Below are positions 22,586 through 31,393 of a stretch of 45,707 nucleotides of DNA, one piece after another (the first letter of the stretch is position 1; each line of letters begins with the position of its first letter). The notes beneath the pieces were generated by a model, which was given only the letters and a program-made list of their open reading frames with translations, was not told the origin of the DNA and searched no databases. Both the position numbers and the translations under genes were made by a program. This DNA is from Ruminococcus sp. (GTDB lineage Bacteria > Bacillota > Clostridia > Lachnospirales > Lachnospiraceae), in the NCBI GenBank assembly GCA_020024635.1, contig JAHHTL010000016.1, positions 1 through 45,707 on the forward strand, written 5' to 3'.

Positions 22586-24673
22586 ATGTTTAAAAAGTTT
22601 GAAATGGAACTTGCCGGCAGAACACTACGTGTGGATGTTGATCGAGTGGCGAAGCAGGCAAATGGTGCAGTGTTAATGCATTATGGAGATACAACTGTAC
22701 TTTGTACAGCTACGGCATCTGAGAAACCAAGAGAAGGAATCGATTTTTTCCCACTTAGCGTGGAATACAATGAAAGATTGTACTCCGTTGGGAAGATACC
22801 AGGAGGATTTAATAAAAGAGAAGGAAAAGCTTCTGAGAATGCAGTTCTTACATGTCGTGTAATTGACAGACCAATGAGACCACTCTTTCCAAAAGATTAC
22901 AGAAATGATGTAACACTTGAAAACCTTGTTATGTCTGTCGATCAGAACTGTAGTCCAGAGTTGACTGCAATGCTTGGAGCGGCGCTTGCCACAAGTATTT
23001 CAGACATCCCATTTGATGGACCGATTTCAACAACTCAGGTAGGTTTTGTGAATGGAGCGTTTGTATTTAATCCTACTGCGGAGCAAAAAGCAGTATCAGA
23101 GTTGGCTTTAACTGTTGCATCAACAAAAGAAAAAGTAATTATGATTGAAGCCGGTGCAAATGAATTCCCAGAGGATCAGATGATTGAAGCAATCTTTGCA
23201 GCGCATGATCTTAACCAGAAGGTAATTGCTTTCTTTGATACAATTGTAGCAGAATGCGGAAAAGAGAAACATGCCTACGAAAGTTGTGCGGTTCCAGAAG
23301 AACTCTTTGCAGCAATCAAAGAAGTTGTTCCACCAGCTGAAATGGAGGAAGCAGTATTTACAGATGAAAAACAAGTAAGAGAAGAAAATATTCGCCAGAT
23401 TACAGAGCGATTAGAAGAGGCATTTGCAGATCACGAAGAGTGGCTTGCACTTCTTTCAGAGGCTGTTTACCAATATCAGAAAAAGACTGTAAGAAAGATG
23501 ATCTTAAAAGACCATAAACGTCCAGACGGACGTGCAATTGATCAGATTCGTCCACTTGCAGCAGAAGTAGATCTTATTCCAAGAGTACACGGTTCTGCAA
23601 TGTTTACACGTGGACAGACTCAGATTTGTACAGTGACAACATTGGCGCCGTTGTCTGAGGCACAAAGAATTGATGGGCTTGATGAGGCTGAGACATCCAA
23701 AAGATATATGCATCATTACAACTTCCCTTCTTATTCTGTAGGAGAGACAAAGCCGTCAAGAGGACCGGGGCGTCGTGAAATTGGGCATGGTGCACTTGCA
23801 GAAAGAGCTCTTGTACCAGTTCTTCCAAGTGAGGCAGAGTTCCCTTATGCAATTCGTACAGTGTCTGAAACATTTGAATCAAACGGAAGTACATCTCAGG
23901 CAAGTATCTGTGCATCTAGTATGTCTCTTATGGCAGCCGGAGTACCAATCAAATCAGCTGTAGCAGGGATATCAGCAGGTTTGGTGACAGGGGAAACAGA
24001 TGAGGATTATCTTGTTCTTACAGATATTCAGGGATTGGAAGATTTCTTTGGAGATATGGACTTTAAGGTTGCAGGTACACACAAAGGTATCACAGCAATT
24101 CAGATGGATATCAAAATCCATGGACTTACAAGGCCAATCATTGAAGAAGCAATTGCAGCGACAAAGAAAGCAAGAACATATATCTTAGATGAAGTGATGA
24201 ACAAGGCAATTTCACAGCCAAGAGAAGAAGTTGGAGAGTATGCGCCAAAGATCATTCAGATGCAGATTGATCCGCAAAAGATTGGGGATGTCGTAGGACA
24301 AAGAGGAAAAACAATCAATGCGATCATTGAGCAGACAGGAGTTAAGATTGATATTACAGATGATGGTGCGGTTTCTATTTGTGGAACAGATAAAAAAGGT
24401 ATGGAATCAGCAGCTAAGATGATCGCCACCATTACAACTGATTTTGAAGCTGGACAGATTTTTGAAGGAAAGGTCATCAGTATCAAAGAATTTGGTGCTT
24501 TTGTTGAATTCGCTCCGGGAAAAGAAGGGATGGTACACATTTCAAAGATTTCGAAAGAAAGAGTTGAGAAAGTGGAAGATGTATTAAAGCTTGGAGACGA
24601 AGTAAAAGTTGTATGCTTAGGGAAAGATAAGATGGGACGCTTTAGCTTCAGCATGAGAGACGTAGCAGAATAA
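22586..24673 (+). CDS. pnp: Polyribonucleotide nucleotidyltransferase (PNPase)
   Basis: A 695-residue phosphorolytic 3'-5' exoribonuclease and polymerase, acting in RNA decay. Two RNase PH domains are visible: the N-terminal one with GDTTVLCTATAS and FFPLSVEYNER, the C-terminal one with RGQTQICTVTTLAP, FPSYSVGETKPSRGPGRREIGHG (read in pieces) and the catalytic FFGDMDFKVAGT. A KH domain (GDVVGQRGKTINAIIEQTG) and an S1 domain (FEGKVISIKEFGAFVEF) end the protein. Length is normal. AAAGGAG precedes ATG 22586. It has its own promoter, a structured leader, and a strong terminator at 24696-24744. Confidence 0.97.
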   Translation: MFKKFEMELAGRTLRVDVDRVAKQANGAVLMHYGDTTVLCTATASEKPREGIDFFPLSVEYNERLYSVGKIPGGFNKREGKASENAVLTCRVIDRPMRPLFPKDYRNDVTLENLVMSVDQNCSPELTAMLGAALATSISDIPFDGPISTTQVGFVNGAFVFNPTAEQKAVSELALTVASTKEKVIMIEAGANEFPEDQMIEAIFAAHDLNQKVIAFFDTIVAECGKEKHAYESCAVPEELFAAIKEVVPPAEMEEAVFTDEKQVREENIRQITERLEEAFADHEEWLALLSEAVYQYQKKTVRKMILKDHKRPDGRAIDQIRPLAAEVDLIPRVHGSAMFTRGQTQICTVTTLAPLSEAQRIDGLDEAETSKRYMHHYNFPSYSVGETKPSRGPGRREIGHGALAERALVPVLPSEAEFPYAIRTVSETFESNGSTSQASICASSMSLMAAGVPIKSAVAGISAGLVTGETDEDYLVLTDIQGLEDFFGDMDFKVAGTHKGITAIQMDIKIHGLTRPIIEEAIAATKKARTYILDEVMNKAISQPREEVGEYAPKIIQMQIDPQKIGDVVGQRGKTINAIIEQTGVKIDITDDGAVSICGTDKKGMESAAKMIATITTDFEAGQIFEGKVISIKEFGAFVEFAPGKEGMVHISKISKERVEKVEDVLKLGDEVKVVCLGKDKMGRFSFSMRDVAE

Positions 24674-24695
24674 AAGAGAATCAATAAAATTTGCC

Positions 24696-24744
24696 AAAAG
24701 GCACAGGTTGAGACAGGATTGTCAAAACCTGTGCCTTTTATTTT
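24696..24744 (+). terminator. Rho-independent terminator after pnp
   Basis: AAAAGGCACAGGTT (24696-24709) pairs perfectly with AACCTGTGCCTTTT (24726-24739), followed by ATTTTG. The loop itself contains a small GACA/TGTC pairing. Confidence 0.9.
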
Positions 24745-24750
24745 GTTTCG

Positions 24751-24780
24751 GTCATAATTTCAAAGATTGTACATATACAT
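24751..24780 (+). promoter_or_regulatory. Candidate sigma-E promoter of the spoIIIA operon
   Basis: GTCATAAT (24751-24758) matches the sigma-E -35 well. CATATACAT (24772-24780) follows after 13 bases and resembles the -10 CATACAnT. It lies just after the pnp terminator and 20 bases before the spoIIIAA start. The spoIIIA operon is a classic sigma-E target in Bacillus. Confidence 0.65.
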
Positions 24781-24800
24781 TTTTTAAAGAGGTGGACAAG

Positions 24801-25739
24801 ATGAAAAATGATCAGAAAAAACAACAGGTTTTAAAAATTCTTGCGAAAAATATCCGTTTACTCATAGAAAAAGAAAAGTTGGAGTTTCATAAATTGCAAG
24901 AAATTCATCTTCGGATAGGAAAAGAACTGTATGTTGTTTACGAGAATAAAGAAAAATTTTTGGGAGAATACGGAGAAAGACATATTACAACCAAAGATGA
25001 AGTGCGAGAAACAATGGAATACATTAGTCAATATTCCATATATGCATATGAACAGCAGATCCGTCAAGGATTTATTACGGTGGAAGGCGGACATAGAGCG
25101 GGAATCTCAGGACAAGTAGTACAAAACGGTGGACAAATTAAAACAATTTCCCATGTGTCTTCGATCAACATTCGAGTGGCACATCAGATAAAAGGATGTG
25201 CAGATAAGGTGTTTCCATATGTAGCAGAGAATGGGCAACTTCTGCATACGCTTGTGATTTCACCACCTGGATGTGGGAAAACAACATTAATTCGAGATAT
25301 GATACGTCAAATATCGGATGGAAATAAATATATTAAGGGAATAACGGTGGGCGTAGTAGATGAACGTTCTGAACTTGCAGCTTGTTACCAGGGAAATCCT
25401 CAAAATGATCTAGGGATGCGTACGGATGTTTTGGATTGTTGTCCAAAAGCGGAAGGAATTCTTCTTTTAATACGATCGATGTCTCCGAAAGTGATAGCAG
25501 TAGATGAGGTGGGAACAGAGGAGGATTTTAAAAGCTTGAGGTATGCGCTGACATGTGGATGTAGACTTCTTGCAAGTGTGCATGGAAAAGATCTTGAAGA
25601 AGTAAGTAAAAAACCATTTTTTGGACAGATGATTCAAGGACAATGGTTTGAGCGCTATATTGTTCTTTCGACAAAAAAACCTGGTGATGTTTCTGAAATC
25701 TATGATAAAAGAGGAAATGGTTTATGCAAAAGCTTCTAG
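24801..25739 (+). CDS. spoIIIAA: Stage III sporulation protein AA (secretion-type ATPase)
   Basis: A 312-residue ATPase of the type II/IV secretion-ATPase class. It energises the SpoIIIA-SpoIIQ channel between mother cell and forespore. The Walker A motif is PPGCGKTT (Gly157-Thr162). Other visible parts are ITVEGGHRAGISG, GVVDERSELAA, GMRTDVLDCCPKAEG and a Walker B-like IAVDEVGTEED. ATG 24801 follows AGAGGTGG. A longer open frame from 24708 lies within the pnp terminator region and is not real. It overlaps spoIIIAB by 16 bases. Confidence 0.95.
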   Translation: MKNDQKKQQVLKILAKNIRLLIEKEKLEFHKLQEIHLRIGKELYVVYENKEKFLGEYGERHITTKDEVRETMEYISQYSIYAYEQQIRQGFITVEGGHRAGISGQVVQNGGQIKTISHVSSINIRVAHQIKGCADKVFPYVAENGQLLHTLVISPPGCGKTTLIRDMIRQISDGNKYIKGITVGVVDERSELAACYQGNPQNDLGMRTDVLDCCPKAEGILLLIRSMSPKVIAVDEVGTEEDFKSLRYALTCGCRLLASVHGKDLEEVSKKPFFGQMIQGQWFERYIVLSTKKPGDVSEIYDKRGNGLCKSF

Positions 25740-26242
25740 GGAGTATTCTTGTGATTTTAGCTACGTCGATGGCGGGAATTGCGTATGGAATAGAATTAAA
25801 TACATACATGAATAATCTTTTGGATATCCGCCGAATTTTACAAATGATACAAGGAGAAATGCGTTATACGTCAGCACCATTAGGAAACATATTTCATGAT
25901 TTGTCCAGAAAGGTGCGGGAGCCATATAAAAGTTGGTTACAGGCAATTTCAAAAGAAACAGAATTAAGGGAAGAAAATCAATTTGAAAACATATGGAATA
26001 AGTGTGCACAACAATATCTTAAACCATTGCACTTAAAGCAGATACATCTTGAAAAAATAAAGGAATATGGAAGATTTTTTGGACAGATGGATTATGCTAC
26101 ATTTGAACAAACAGGATGTTCTTATATAGATGAGATCGATTACGAAATCCAAAAATTACGAGCAGAAATGAATTCCAAGAGACGGATTGCAAATTGTATT
26201 GGGGTAATGAGTGGTTTTTTTATTGTGATAATGTTGCTGTAG
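25724..26242 (+). CDS. spoIIIAB: Stage III sporulation protein AB
   Basis: A 172-residue protein with hydrophobic helices at both ends (about 4-22 and 155-172) and a soluble helical middle, distantly GspF-like. Family features are the LLDIRRILQMIQGEMRYTSAPLG segment and the DEIDYEIQKLRAEM near the C-terminus. Length matches the Bacillus protein. AGAGGAAA precedes the ATG, which lies within the end of spoIIIAA. Confidence 0.93.
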   Translation: MQKLLGSILVILATSMAGIAYGIELNTYMNNLLDIRRILQMIQGEMRYTSAPLGNIFHDLSRKVREPYKSWLQAISKETELREENQFENIWNKCAQQYLKPLHLKQIHLEKIKEYGRFFGQMDYATFEQTGCSYIDEIDYEIQKLRAEMNSKRRIANCIGVMSGFFIVIMLL

Positions 26243-26260
26243 AACAAAAAAGGAGGGAAT

Positions 26261-26455
26261 ATGACAGTCAATCTTATTTTTAAAATTGCAGCGGTGGGGA
26301 TTCTTGTTTCTATTTTGAGTCAGGTGTTAAAACATAGCGGAAGAGAAGAGCAGGCATTCCTTACCAGTTTAGCCGGACTGATTCTTGTCTTATCGTGGGT
26401 CCTTCCGTATATCTATGAGTTATTTCATTCAATCAAACAGCTTTTTTCGTTATAA
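26261..26455 (+). CDS. spoIIIAC: Stage III sporulation protein AC
   Basis: A 64-residue protein with two transmembrane helices (about 4-22 and 34-55), the normal size for SpoIIIAC. The segments FKIAAVGILVSILSQVLKHSGREEQAFL and LILVLSWVLPYIYELF are family-like (read in parts). AAAAGGAGGG precedes ATG 26261. It lies in the standard operon position between AB and AD. Confidence 0.92.
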   Translation: MTVNLIFKIAAVGILVSILSQVLKHSGREEQAFLTSLAGLILVLSWVLPYIYELFHSIKQLFSL

Positions 26456-26469
26456 ACAAGGGGGCAACT

Positions 26470-26856
26470 ATGACAATTTTTAAAGTTGGGGTTATAGGGG
26501 TGATTGGAGCACTTATCTCTCTTCAATTTAAAAAGGGAAAAACGGAATATAGTATTTACATAAGTGTTGGAATTAGTGTTCTTGTTTTCTTTGCTATTTT
26601 GGACAAACTGGAAATGTTTGTTACAGCCCTAAATCATATTCAAGATTTTCTTTTGATCGATGCTTCTTACATTACAACGATGCTTAAAATGATCGGTATT
26701 GCTTATATATCGGAGTTTTCTTCAGGAATCTGTAAAGATGCAGGGTATCAGACGATTGCAACTCAAATCGAATTATTTGGGAAATTAACAATATTGTCTC
26801 TTGGAATGCCGGTTTTACTTGCTTTGCTGGAATCGATACGGGAGTTTTTACTATGA
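26470..26856 (+). CDS. spoIIIAD: Stage III sporulation protein AD
   Basis: A 128-residue membrane protein related to SpoIIIAC, with hydrophobic helices near 4-20, 28-48, 70-90 and 100-125. FKKGKTEYSIYISVGISVLVF and MLKMIGIAYISEFSSGICKDAG are typical. Its stop overlaps the spoIIIAE start as ATGA, indicating coupled translation. Confidence 0.93.
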   Translation: MTIFKVGVIGVIGALISLQFKKGKTEYSIYISVGISVLVFFAILDKLEMFVTALNHIQDFLLIDASYITTMLKMIGIAYISEFSSGICKDAGYQTIATQIELFGKLTILSLGMPVLLALLESIREFLL

Positions 26857-28049
26857 AAGAAAAGAAAAAAAGGCAAGATATGAAACATTGGATGATCGGT
26901 TTGGTGGTTCTGTTATTCCTTTTTTCCCCGAAAAAAATATACGCAGTAGAAGAGGGAGAAACCATTCCGGATTATGAGGAAACGAGAAACAAAGCAGGAG
27001 AGACCATATTATCGGAATTTGACTTTTCTATGATAGACGATAAATTACAAGAATTGTTTCCGGAAGAAAAAATGAGTTTTCGAGACTTGATAAAAAAATT
27101 TATTGAAACGAAAGGAGAAGGGGCAGGAAAAATATTATCTGATTTTATTTCGGATCAGATTGGTTATGAGTTTAGGCATAATAAAAAAAATCTGGTATAT
27201 ATTCTTTTACTCGCTGTGATAGCAGCTATCTTCACCAATTTTTCAAATGCATTTCAAAACAAACAGGTTTCAGAAATTAGTTTTTATGTTTTATACCTAC
27301 TACTACTTACCTTGTGTCTGAACTCATTTAAAATTGCGGTTGCCGGGGTATCAGAAAAATTAGGACTTATTTTGGAATTTATGCAGGTGTTGTGTCCGAC
27401 TTACTTTTTAGCAGTATCTATTACAACGGGGAGTGCAAGCTCAGTCATGTTTTATAACATTGTACTGTTCTTAATCTATCTTGTGGAAATGTTGGTATTA
27501 AATTTTTTAATTCCCCTCGTCAATGTGTATATTATGATTCAAGTGATGAATTATTTGTCGGGGGAAGATTATTTGTCCCAGCTTTCGGAACTGATAAAAA
27601 ATTTTGTGCTCTGGGTATTAAAATCATTGCTCACCTGTGTCATTGGGGTTAATGTCATACAAGGGATGCTAGCCCCTGCGATTGATACCGTAAAACGCAG
27701 TGCAATCACAAAAACAGCAGAGGCAATTCCAGGAATCGGAAAAGTGTTTGGGGGAGTTACAGATATGGTTTTGGCTACGGCTGTATTGATTCGAAATGGA
27801 ATTGGAGTGACAGGAGCTGGAATTCTTTTGGCAATTTGTGCAGTTCCGATCTTTCAAATGTTTTTTTTGATGTTTCTTTATAAAACAACGGCTGCAATTG
27901 TACAGCCGATATCGGATAAAAGGATTACCTCTTGCATCAGCAGCGTAAGTGAGGGGTATGAGTTGCTTGGAAAAATTATGTTTGTGACTGCAATGCTGTT
28001 TTTGATTACAATTGCAATTCTTACAGTTACAACAGGATTAAAAGCATAA
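26853..28049 (+). CDS. spoIIIAE: Stage III sporulation protein AE
   Basis: A 398-residue polytopic membrane protein, a transporter-like component of the SpoIIIA channel. An N-terminal hydrophobic stretch (about 11-28) ending in a YAVEE-like site may be a signal peptide. A soluble extracellular-type segment (about 30-100) follows, then about seven membrane helices. Visible family parts include FMQVLCPTYFLAVSITTGS and LLTCVIGVNVIQGMLAPAID. The start is the ATG that overlaps the spoIIIAD stop, with GGGAG upstream. Confidence 0.94.
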   Translation: MKEKKKRQDMKHWMIGLVVLLFLFSPKKIYAVEEGETIPDYEETRNKAGETILSEFDFSMIDDKLQELFPEEKMSFRDLIKKFIETKGEGAGKILSDFISDQIGYEFRHNKKNLVYILLLAVIAAIFTNFSNAFQNKQVSEISFYVLYLLLLTLCLNSFKIAVAGVSEKLGLILEFMQVLCPTYFLAVSITTGSASSVMFYNIVLFLIYLVEMLVLNFLIPLVNVYIMIQVMNYLSGEDYLSQLSELIKNFVLWVLKSLLTCVIGVNVIQGMLAPAIDTVKRSAITKTAEAIPGIGKVFGGVTDMVLATAVLIRNGIGVTGAGILLAICAVPIFQMFFLMFLYKTTAAIVQPISDKRITSCISSVSEGYELLGKIMFVTAMLFLITIAILTVTTGLKA

Positions 28050-28059
28050 GGAGTAGGTC

Positions 28060-28416
28060 ATGAATTTATTATATCAATGGGTAGAAAACTTGGCGTTTTA
28101 CATGGTGCTTGTGACAGCGGTTTTGCGAATTCTTCCAGGAAAAGAATATGAAAAATATGTTCGTGTGTTTCTGGGAATGTTACTTATACTGTTTATTATG
28201 CTTCCAATTATGAAGTTAACAGGAATGAAAAAAGATTTTATAAAATTATATCACAGTAGGCAATCCGAAATGAATCGAAGGGAAATTGAAGAACAAGAAG
28301 AGTATCTTAAAAATATAGATTTTATGGATGTTATTCCGGAACAGTACAAACCAGATCAAACGAAGAATCTCAAAGAGAAAGAAATTTATGTGGAGGAGAT
28401 CAAAGTTGGAGAATAA
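28060..28416 (+). CDS. spoIIIAF: Stage III sporulation protein AF, short form
   Basis: A 118-residue protein with two membrane helices (about 10-25 and 36-54) and the family segment AVLRILPGKEYEKYVRVFLGMLLILF (read in parts). The soluble tail is only about 60 residues and mostly charged. From memory, the Bacillus protein is about 206 residues and its soluble part forms a ring-building-motif fold. That fold cannot fit here in full. The reading frame ends naturally, overlapping the spoIIIAG start by 11 bases, and I see no frameshift remnant. AAGGAG precedes ATG 28060. Confidence 0.88.
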   Translation: MNLLYQWVENLAFYMVLVTAVLRILPGKEYEKYVRVFLGMLLILFIMLPIMKLTGMKKDFIKLYHSRQSEMNRREIEEQEEYLKNIDFMDVIPEQYKPDQTKNLKEKEIYVEEIKVGE

Positions 28417-28987
28417 AATAAAGATTCCACAATTAAAGAAAAATCAGTTGCTACTAATTTTGTTGATAGGAATTTTACTTCTAGTAATCGCAATCCCTAC
28501 AGAAAAAAAAGAAAAGACTTCCAACTTAAAAGAAGAGGAAGGGAGGGGAGTGGAACATACGGTGTTTCAAGAATCCAAAGAAGAAGAGTATTTGAAAAAT
28601 ATGGAAAGAAAATTGAAGGATACGTTGGAGAATGTAGAAGGAGTTGGGAAAGTGGATGTACTTATCACATTGAAATCTACAGGACAAAAAGTTGTGGAAA
28701 AGGATCGAAATAGCAACAGAAAGTATTCGGATGAAAAAGATGCCTCAGGAGGATTACGACAAATAGAAGATGAGCAACAGGAAAAGCAAAGTGTATATGT
28801 TCAAGATCCAGATGGAAGTCAAAAACCCTATATCAGTAAAGAATTGTCACCTGAAATCGCAGGTGTGCTGGTAGTAGCACAAGGGGGTGACAAACCGGTG
28901 GTAATACAAAATATAACGGAAGCGGTACAGGCATTATTTGGAGTAGAAGTGCATAAGATAAAAATAATGAAAAGATCTGACAAGTAA
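28406..28987 (+). CDS. spoIIIAG: Stage III sporulation protein AG
   Basis: A 193-residue, single-pass membrane protein whose extracellular ring-building domain forms a large ring in the intermembrane space. A membrane helix lies at about 16-33. The soluble domain has MERKLKDTLENVEGVGKVDVLITL and SPEIAGVLVVAQGGDKP, both typical of the family. Start TTG 28406 is chosen because GGAGGAG lies seven bases upstream. An ATG at 28388 in the same frame lies before that site. It overlaps spoIIIAF. Confidence 0.93.
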   Translation: MENKIKIPQLKKNQLLLILLIGILLLVIAIPTEKKEKTSNLKEEEGRGVEHTVFQESKEEEYLKNMERKLKDTLENVEGVGKVDVLITLKSTGQKVVEKDRNSNRKYSDEKDASGGLRQIEDEQQEKQSVYVQDPDGSQKPYISKELSPEIAGVLVVAQGGDKPVVIQNITEAVQALFGVEVHKIKIMKRSDK

Positions 28988-29001
28988 GGAGGAATTTAGT
29001 G

Positions 29002-29631
29002 ATGAAACATATGTTTAAAAAAAATCAGATTATTATTACATTACTAACACTTATGATCGCAGTGGCAGGGTATCTTAATTATTCGGGAAAACTATTTGGA
29101 AACTCGGATAAAAATTCTACAGAAGCAAATGCAGAGCTTGCAAATAAAGAACTTCTTGATATTTCGGAAGAAGACATAGAGGGAGAAGAAACAAAGGAGA
29201 TTGCCAGCAATGACTCTGAAGTAGAAGGTGTGCCAGGGGAAGCAATTCTTACCAATAGCGCAGCGGAAGCTACAGTTGCACAAGCGAAAGTAGCAAGAGA
29301 ACAGATACGTGCACAAAATAAGGAAACGTTGCAACAACTGATCGATAATACCGAAATTTCAGAGCAGGAAAAACAAAGCGCGGTTGAGCAGATGGTTAAA
29401 ATGACAGAGGTTGCAGAAAAGGAAATGGCGATAGAAACCTTGATGGCATCCAAAGGATTTTCTGATTCTGTGGTGAATCTTACAGAGGATTCCGCAGATA
29501 TTGTTGTAAATAGCCGAGAACTTTCTGAAGCAAATCGAGCACAAATTGAAGATATTGTAATACGAAAAACAGATATTTCACCGGAAAAAATTGTCATTAC
29601 TCCAGTAACTGAAAAAAATGTATCGAATTAA
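29002..29631 (+). CDS. spoIIIAH: Stage III sporulation protein AH
   Basis: A 209-residue protein, the mother-cell partner of forespore SpoIIQ or its functional counterpart. An N-terminal membrane helix (about 7-25) precedes an acidic linker and a YscJ/FliF-like domain. That domain has REQIRAQNKETLQQLIDN, EKEMAIETLMASKGFSDSVV and a C-terminal IVIRKTDISPEKIVITPV segment. AAGGAGG is nine bases before ATG 29002. A GTG three bases earlier is an alternative. It is the last gene of the spoIIIA operon; no strong terminator is visible before prfC. Confidence 0.93.
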   Translation: MKHMFKKNQIIITLLTLMIAVAGYLNYSGKLFGNSDKNSTEANAELANKELLDISEEDIEGEETKEIASNDSEVEGVPGEAILTNSAAEATVAQAKVAREQIRAQNKETLQQLIDNTEISEQEKQSAVEQMVKMTEVAEKEMAIETLMASKGFSDSVVNLTEDSADIVVNSRELSEANRAQIEDIVIRKTDISPEKIVITPVTEKNVSN

Positions 29632-29642
29632 GAAGCAAACAA

Positions 29643-29671
29643 TTGCGGCATACATCCGAATGTGATACACT
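29643..29671 (+). promoter_or_regulatory. Candidate sigma-A promoter of prfC
   Basis: TTGCGG (29643-29648) and TACACT (29666-29671) are 17 bases apart, 40 bases before the prfC start. It would let prfC be expressed in growth, independent of the sporulation operon before it. Confidence 0.6.
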
Positions 29672-29711
29672 ATCAAAGTACGCTCTGACGTATACGATAA
29701 AGGAGAATATT

Positions 29712-31304
29712 ATGTCAGTAATAACGAATGAAATCAAAAAAAGAAGAACATTTGCAATTATATCCCACCCAGATGCGGGGAAAACGACACTTACAGAGAA
29801 GTTTCTGCTCTATGGCGGAGCTATTAATCAAGCGGGATCGGTAAAAGGAAAAGCAACTGCAAAGCATGCAGTTTCAGACTGGATGGAAATTGAAAAAGAA
29901 AGAGGTATTTCGGTTACTTCTTCGGTATTACAGTTTAATTATGATGGATATTGTATCAATATTCTAGATACGCCAGGTCATCAAGATTTCTCAGAAGATA
30001 CGTACCGTACTTTGATGGCAGCAGATTCTGCAGTTATGGTGATTGATGCATCCAAAGGAGTGGAAGCACAGACAAGAAAATTGTTTAAAGTTTGTGTGAT
30101 GAGACATATACCGATTTTTACATTTATTAATAAAATGGACCGAGAAGCAAAAGATACATTTGAGTTGCTTGATGATATTGAAAAAGAACTTGGAATTGCG
30201 ACTTGTCCTGTTAACTGGCCAATTGGCTCAGGAAAAGAATTCAAAGGGGTTTATGATAGAAATAAAGATGTAGTGGAACTTTTCTCTGATACGAAAAAGG
30301 GAACCACGACAGGAGAAGTACGTATCGTTGAATCGAATGATCCAGAACTGGATTGGATTTTAGGAACAGAGGCAAAAGTGACCTTGGAAGAAGAAATTGA
30401 ACTGTTAGATGGAGCTGCGGCAGAGTTTGATCAAGATCTGGTAGATAAAGGAGAATTGTCACCAGTGTTCTTTGGATCCGCGCTTACCAACTTTGGAGTG
30501 GAGACCTTTTTACGGCATTTTCTTTCCATGACCAGTTCTCCACTCCCAAGAAAATCAGATCATGGACTGATTGACCCAATGGAGGAAAAGGATTTTTCGG
30601 CGTTTGTGTTTAAAATTCAGGCTAATATGAATAAAGCCCATCGAGATCGAATTGCGTTTATGAGAATTTGTTCTGGAGAATTCAATGCAGGTATGTCTGC
30701 CTATCATGTGCAAGGGGGAAAGGAAGTCAGACTTTCTCAACCACAGCAAATGATGGCAAGTGAACGAAAGATGATTGAGAAAGCGTATGGTGGAGATATT
30801 ATCGGTATCTTTGATCCAGGGATTTTTTCCATTGGAGATACGATCACCACTTCGAAGGACAAGATCACATACGAAGGAATTCCGACTTTTGCACCAGAAC
30901 ACTTTGCAAGAGTGCGTCAGGTAGATACTATGAAACGAAAACAGTTTGTCAAAGGAATCAACCAGATCGCACAAGAAGGAGCAATTCAGATTTTTCAAGA
31001 ATATAACACGGGGATGGAAGAAATTATTGTAGGTGTAGTTGGAGTGCTGCAATTTGATGTCCTTAAATATCGCTTGAAAAACGAGTACAATGTAGAGATT
31101 CTATTGGAAAATCTTCCATACGAATACATTCGATGGATTGAAGATACTAAGACAGACCTAGATCAGATCACGGGAACTTCAGATATGAAGAAAATCAAGG
31201 ATTTAAAAGGGCGTCCATTACTTTTATTTGCCCACGAGTGGAGCATTCGTATGACGATGGAGCGAAATGAAGGTCTTCAACTTTCAGAATTTGGTAGATC
31301 CTAA
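29712..31304 (+). CDS. prfC: Peptide chain release factor 3
   Basis: A 530-residue translational GTPase that releases RF1 or RF2 from the ribosome after termination. The G1 loop is SHPDAGKTT (18-26), followed by the RGISVTSSVLQF switch region, DTPGHQDFSEDTYRTL and NKMDRE. These features and the PHPVNWPIG-like TCPVNWPIGSGKEFKGVYDR segment separate RF3 from EF-G and LepA. ATG 29712 follows AAAGGAG. The in-frame ATG at 29643 is upstream of the promoter -10 and would add unrelated residues. It lies between the spoIIIA operon and the Asp23 gene, where Bacillus has accBC. Confidence 0.95.
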   Translation: MSVITNEIKKRRTFAIISHPDAGKTTLTEKFLLYGGAINQAGSVKGKATAKHAVSDWMEIEKERGISVTSSVLQFNYDGYCINILDTPGHQDFSEDTYRTLMAADSAVMVIDASKGVEAQTRKLFKVCVMRHIPIFTFINKMDREAKDTFELLDDIEKELGIATCPVNWPIGSGKEFKGVYDRNKDVVELFSDTKKGTTTGEVRIVESNDPELDWILGTEAKVTLEEEIELLDGAAAEFDQDLVDKGELSPVFFGSALTNFGVETFLRHFLSMTSSPLPRKSDHGLIDPMEEKDFSAFVFKIQANMNKAHRDRIAFMRICSGEFNAGMSAYHVQGGKEVRLSQPQQMMASERKMIEKAYGGDIIGIFDPGIFSIGDTITTSKDKITYEGIPTFAPEHFARVRQVDTMKRKQFVKGINQIAQEGAIQIFQEYNTGMEEIIVGVVGVLQFDVLKYRLKNEYNVEILLENLPYEYIRWIEDTKTDLDQITGTSDMKKIKDLKGRPLLLFAHEWSIRMTMERNEGLQLSEFGRS

Positions 31305-31313
31305 TAAATAGCT

Positions 31314-31341
31314 TTGCAAATTTTCTGAGATTTGTTATAAT
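31314..31341 (+). promoter_or_regulatory. Sigma-A promoter of the Asp23-family gene
   Basis: TTGCAA (31314-31319) and a perfect TATAAT (31336-31341) are 16 bases apart. It begins ten bases after the prfC stop. Confidence 0.8.
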
Positions 31342-31393
31342 GTAAAAAGATATAGAAACAAAATGAAATTGAAACCGACAGGAGGTTTTTAAA

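Noticed and set aside
29079..29597. 172-codon Ser-rich minus-strand open frame inside spoIIIAH
   Set aside because: The Ser/Phe-rich composition is what the reverse of a Glu/Ala/Lys-rich helical gene gives; no ribosome binding site.
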